In this document: positions 61,920 through 64,000 of the stretch, piece after piece
How the letters are laid out: the number at the start of each line of letters is the position of its first letter
Position numbering within the stretch: the first letter of the stretch is position 1
Origin: Natrinema salaciae
Lineage (GTDB): Archaea; Halobacteriota; Halobacteria; Halobacteriales; Natrialbaceae
Length of the DNA: 64,000 bases
Reading direction: 5' to 3'
Assembly (NCBI RefSeq): GCF_900110865.1
Contig: NZ_FOFD01000009.1
Location: 1 to 64,000 of the forward strand
Translations under genes and position numbers: made by a program
Notes under the pieces: generated by a model
Database searches by the model: none
What the model was told of the DNA's origin: nothing
Seen by the model: only the letters and a program-made list of their open reading frames with translations

Positions 61920-62273
61920 ATGGCACTGACCCAGATCGATCACGTCAGCGAAAACGAGGAGATGCAGGAGTGTATCGACAGCTGTTTCGAGTGCGCGCAG
62001 GCGTGCGAGTGGTGTGCCGACGAGTGCGCCGACGACGGCGAGGAGATGGCCGAATGTATCCGGCTCTGTCGGGACGTCGCCGACCTGACGACGATGCACG
62101 CGCGGTTCATGGCCCGCGACTCCGGCTACAGCACGGACATCGCCGCGATCACCGCCGACGCTTGCGAGGAGTGTGCCGACGAGTGCGAGCAACACGACCA
62201 CGAGCACTGTCAGGTGTGTGCGGAGGTCCTTCGCGAGTGCGCGGAAACCTGCCGAAACATGGCGTCGGCCTGA
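61920..62273 (+). CDS. Cysteine-rich four-helix-bundle copper-binding protein (Csp-like)
   Basis: 117 residues. Helices are lined with Cys: ECIDSCFECAQACEWCADEC (given to 20), ECIRLCRDVADL, ACEECADECEQHD, CQVCAEVLRECAETCRNMA. Copper storage proteins (Csp) of this DUF326 family bind many Cu+ ions in the bundle core. It lies 1.3 kb after copA and is probably part of the copper response, though its promoter (GGATAACAA about 30 bases upstream) lacks the CTTTGGATT box. Confidence 0.87.
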   Translation: MALTQIDHVSENEEMQECIDSCFECAQACEWCADECADDGEEMAECIRLCRDVADLTTMHARFMARDSGYSTDIAAITADACEECADECEQHDHEHCQVCAEVLRECAETCRNMASA

Positions 62274-62375
62274 AATCGCGATCGGAGTTCGGGAGCGGCC
62301 AGCGACCCCGATCCACCACACTCGTCGACTCGAGCCCCAACTGCACGTGGTTTCCACGAACACGGGAACCGACGA

Positions 62376-62747
62376 ATGGAGATGATGAAACTCACGGCTG
62401 GCGGCAACGGCGCGATCGGCTGCTGGCTGCTCGTCGCGCCGTTGGTCTTCGACGCGCCGGCGACCGGTCGCTGGAACGACGTGCTGGTCGGTGCCGCGAT
62501 CGCCGTCGGTGCCGGCTACAACTGCGCGAGAGCGGCCAGACGACGGTCCATGAGCGTGCTCAGCACGGGGGTCGTCACGCTTCTCGGATGCTGGCTCGTC
62601 ATCGCGCCGTTCGCGCTCGGCCTCGAGGGCCCGGCGCTGTGGAACGACGTCGTCTCGGGGACCGTCGTGGCGGGCATCGGGAGCTACAACACGTACGTCG
62701 CAGCCGCCGCTCACCCCGGCTCATCCTTTCGCATGACTGCCGAATAA
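62376..62747 (+). CDS. SPW-repeat membrane protein
   Basis: 123 residues (ATG at 62376, with further ATGs at 62382 and 62385). Two SPW repeats, each a helix pair: CWLLVAPLVFDAPATGRWNDV near residues 15-35 and CWLVIAPFALGLEGPALWNDV near 72-92, each followed by a Gly/Ala-rich helix ending YN. Function is unknown. Sits between the copper-binding protein and the GH15 gene on the same strand. Confidence 0.82.
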   Translation: MEMMKLTAGGNGAIGCWLLVAPLVFDAPATGRWNDVLVGAAIAVGAGYNCARAARRRSMSVLSTGVVTLLGCWLVIAPFALGLEGPALWNDVVSGTVVAGIGSYNTYVAAAAHPGSSFRMTAE

Positions 62748-62829
62748 CGAACCAGCTCCGGAGAGAAATACCGAGCCACTCGACAGCATCCGAACGACTG
62801 CACGCCGCCTACGAACACAACCAGACGTG

Positions 62830-64000
62830 ATGCAGTACAAACGCCTCACTGAGTACGGCGCGATCGGTGACGGGAATACGGTCGCGTTGGTCGGCCGCGA
62901 CGGTTCGATCGACTGGTGTCCGTTGCCACACGTCGAGTCGCCGAGCGTCTTCGCCGCGATCCTCGACGCCGACCGCGGCGGCCGCTTCTCCGTCCAGCCG
63001 ACGCGGTCGTTCGAGTCGATCCAGCGGTACCGCGACCGGACGAACGTCCTCGAGACGACGTTCCGGACCGCCGACGGCAGCGCGACGGTGACGGACTTCA
63101 TGCCGGTCGCCGAGGCGACCGGATCGGCCGACCGGCCGCCCGCTATCTACCGACGGCTCGAGTGTGACGACGGTCCGCTCGAGTTCACGGTCTCGTTCGA
63201 GCCGCGGTTCGACTACGCGCGGGACGTCCCCGCCGTCGAGCCGACATCCGACGGCGTCGTCGCGATCGGCGACGACGAGCGGGCCGTCCTCACGAGCGAC
63301 GTGCCGCTCGAACCGACGGCCGAGGGCCACGGCGGGAGCGCGACGGCGACGCTCGAGGCCGGCGAGAGGCGCTGGCTGGTCCTCGGCTACGGCGAGGCGA
63401 TCCCGCTCGAGCCGTCACGCCACCGGGAGGTGCTCGACGACGTCGTCGACTACTGGCGGGGGTGGAGCCACGACTGTGACGGGGCGGACTGTCCCATCGG
63501 CGGACCGTGGCACGAGCTGGCAGTTCGGTCGTCGCTCGTCCTCAAACTCCTCATTCACCGCGGAACGGGCGCCGTGTGTGCAGCGCCGACGACGTCGCTC
63601 CCCGAGGACCTCGGCGGCGTCCGCAACTGGGACTATCGGTTCAACTGGATCCGCGACGCGGCCTTCACGGTCCAGGCGCTGGCCGAGCTGGGGCACCTCG
63701 CGGAGGCGCGCTCGTACTTTCAACTCTGTCTCGACCACTGTCGAGGCCACGACCCCGCCGACATCCCGCCGGTTTACGGGCTCCACGGGGGCGACGACCT
63801 CGAGGAGCGCACCCTCGATCACCTCGAGGGCTACCGCGGATCGGCTCCCGTTCGCGTCGGTAACGCGGCCCGTCAGCAGCGACAGCTCGACGTCTACGGC
63901 GAGTTGATCCTCGCGATCTACGAGAGCGTCCGCTACGGCGAAGCGGTGACGACCGACGACTGGGCGGTCATGCGCGGTCTCATCGACGCCGTCTGCGAGG
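62830..64000 (+). CDS. Glycoside hydrolase family 15 protein (C-terminus outside window)
   Basis: Opens MQYKRLTEYGAIGDGNTVALVGRDGSIDW, the N-terminal super-beta-sandwich of GH15 glucoamylase/trehalase-like enzymes, then LLIHRGTGAVCAAPTTSLPEDLGG and the conserved NWDYRFNWIRDAAFTVQAL segment of the (alpha/alpha)6 barrel. 390 codons are seen; the catalytic Glu near the C-terminus is beyond the edge. Likely cleaves trehalose or alpha-glucans in the cytoplasm (no signal peptide). Linked to osmolyte or storage-sugar turnover. Confidence 0.9.
   Translation, partial: MQYKRLTEYGAIGDGNTVALVGRDGSIDWCPLPHVESPSVFAAILDADRGGRFSVQPTRSFESIQRYRDRTNVLETTFRTADGSATVTDFMPVAEATGSADRPPAIYRRLECDDGPLEFTVSFEPRFDYARDVPAVEPTSDGVVAIGDDERAVLTSDVPLEPTAEGHGGSATATLEAGERRWLVLGYGEAIPLEPSRHREVLDDVVDYWRGWSHDCDGADCPIGGPWHELAVRSSLVLKLLIHRGTGAVCAAPTTSLPEDLGGVRNWDYRFNWIRDAAFTVQALAELGHLAEARSYFQLCLDHCRGHDPADIPPVYGLHGGDDLEERTLDHLEGYRGSAPVRVGNAARQQRQLDVYGELILAIYESVRYGEAVTTDDWAVMRGLIDAVCE

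Noticed and set aside
1-64000. Mobile elements, CRISPR arrays, tRNA and rRNA genes
   Set aside because: I looked for transposase motifs, regular repeats and T-loop-like sequences and saw none; a dedicated tRNA or repeat search was not possible here.

Overview
The window is a piece of a haloarchaeal (class Halobacteria) genome. The evidence is high GC with strongly GC-ending codons, acidic soluble proteins, TATA boxes about 25 bases ahead of leaderless start codons, and haloarchaeal regulator families (Bat-type HTH_10, FilR1/MrpR-type, DUF7344, DUF7521, Lrp with TRASH). The many CTCGAG hexamers fit Natrialbales-type genomes, but that is inference. I see no rRNA, tRNA, CRISPR array, insertion sequence or replication origin.

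The content is unusual. Fifteen genes encode universal stress proteins (UspA); three of them have two domains, so there are 18 Usp domains in about 49 kb. They alternate with redox, thiol and small-molecule stress genes. From the left: a sulfur-carrier pair (dsrE, tusA) with a TrmB-like regulator; trxA-trxB; several usp genes with pyridoxamine-5-phosphate-oxidase-like (PPOX) flavoproteins; a two-CBS protein beside a four-CBS protein with an HPF/RaiA-like tail; three methyltransferases; a further usp cluster; an ABC1/UbiB kinase; two CPBP proteases; and a Bat-type regulator (1-25 kb).

From 25 to 39 kb: a 44-residue zinc-ribbon protein, PPOX genes, a SRPBCC pair interrupted by an in-frame TGA, VIT1 with DUF211, a frameshifted amphi-Trp gene, a type II P-type ATPase, a rhodanese-metallo-beta-lactamase persulfide dioxygenase-like protein, and an MFS exporter divergent from a FilR1-type regulator with a clear operator-like palindrome. 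From 39 to 53 kb: an ABC-2 exporter whose permease and ATPase genes flank an opposite-strand CARDB-like surface protein, more usp genes, dodecin, DUF2267, an AI-2E-family transporter, a GAP-family protein, SOUL, nicotinate phosphoribosyltransferase, a flavodoxin and a class V aminotransferase.

The right end (53-64 kb) holds an operon of CoA-disulfide-reductase-like enzyme, M20 peptidase, DUF2892 and methyltransferase. Next comes a copper module: Lrp/TRASH regulator, CopA ATPase, and a cysteine-rich four-helix copper-binding protein a little further on. A DUF7521/winged-helix pair, an SPW-repeat protein and the start of a GH15 glycosidase finish the window.

Taken together the genes read as a redox, low-oxygen or dormancy stress island. 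Tandem Usp proteins, a short two-CBS protein, a type II P-type ATPase, nicotinate phosphoribosyltransferase, methyltransferases and flavin-binding oxidases also recur together in the mycobacterial DosR and pseudomonad Anr regulons. That parallel, and a possible ribosome-hibernation role for the CBS-HPF fusion, are inferences from gene content.
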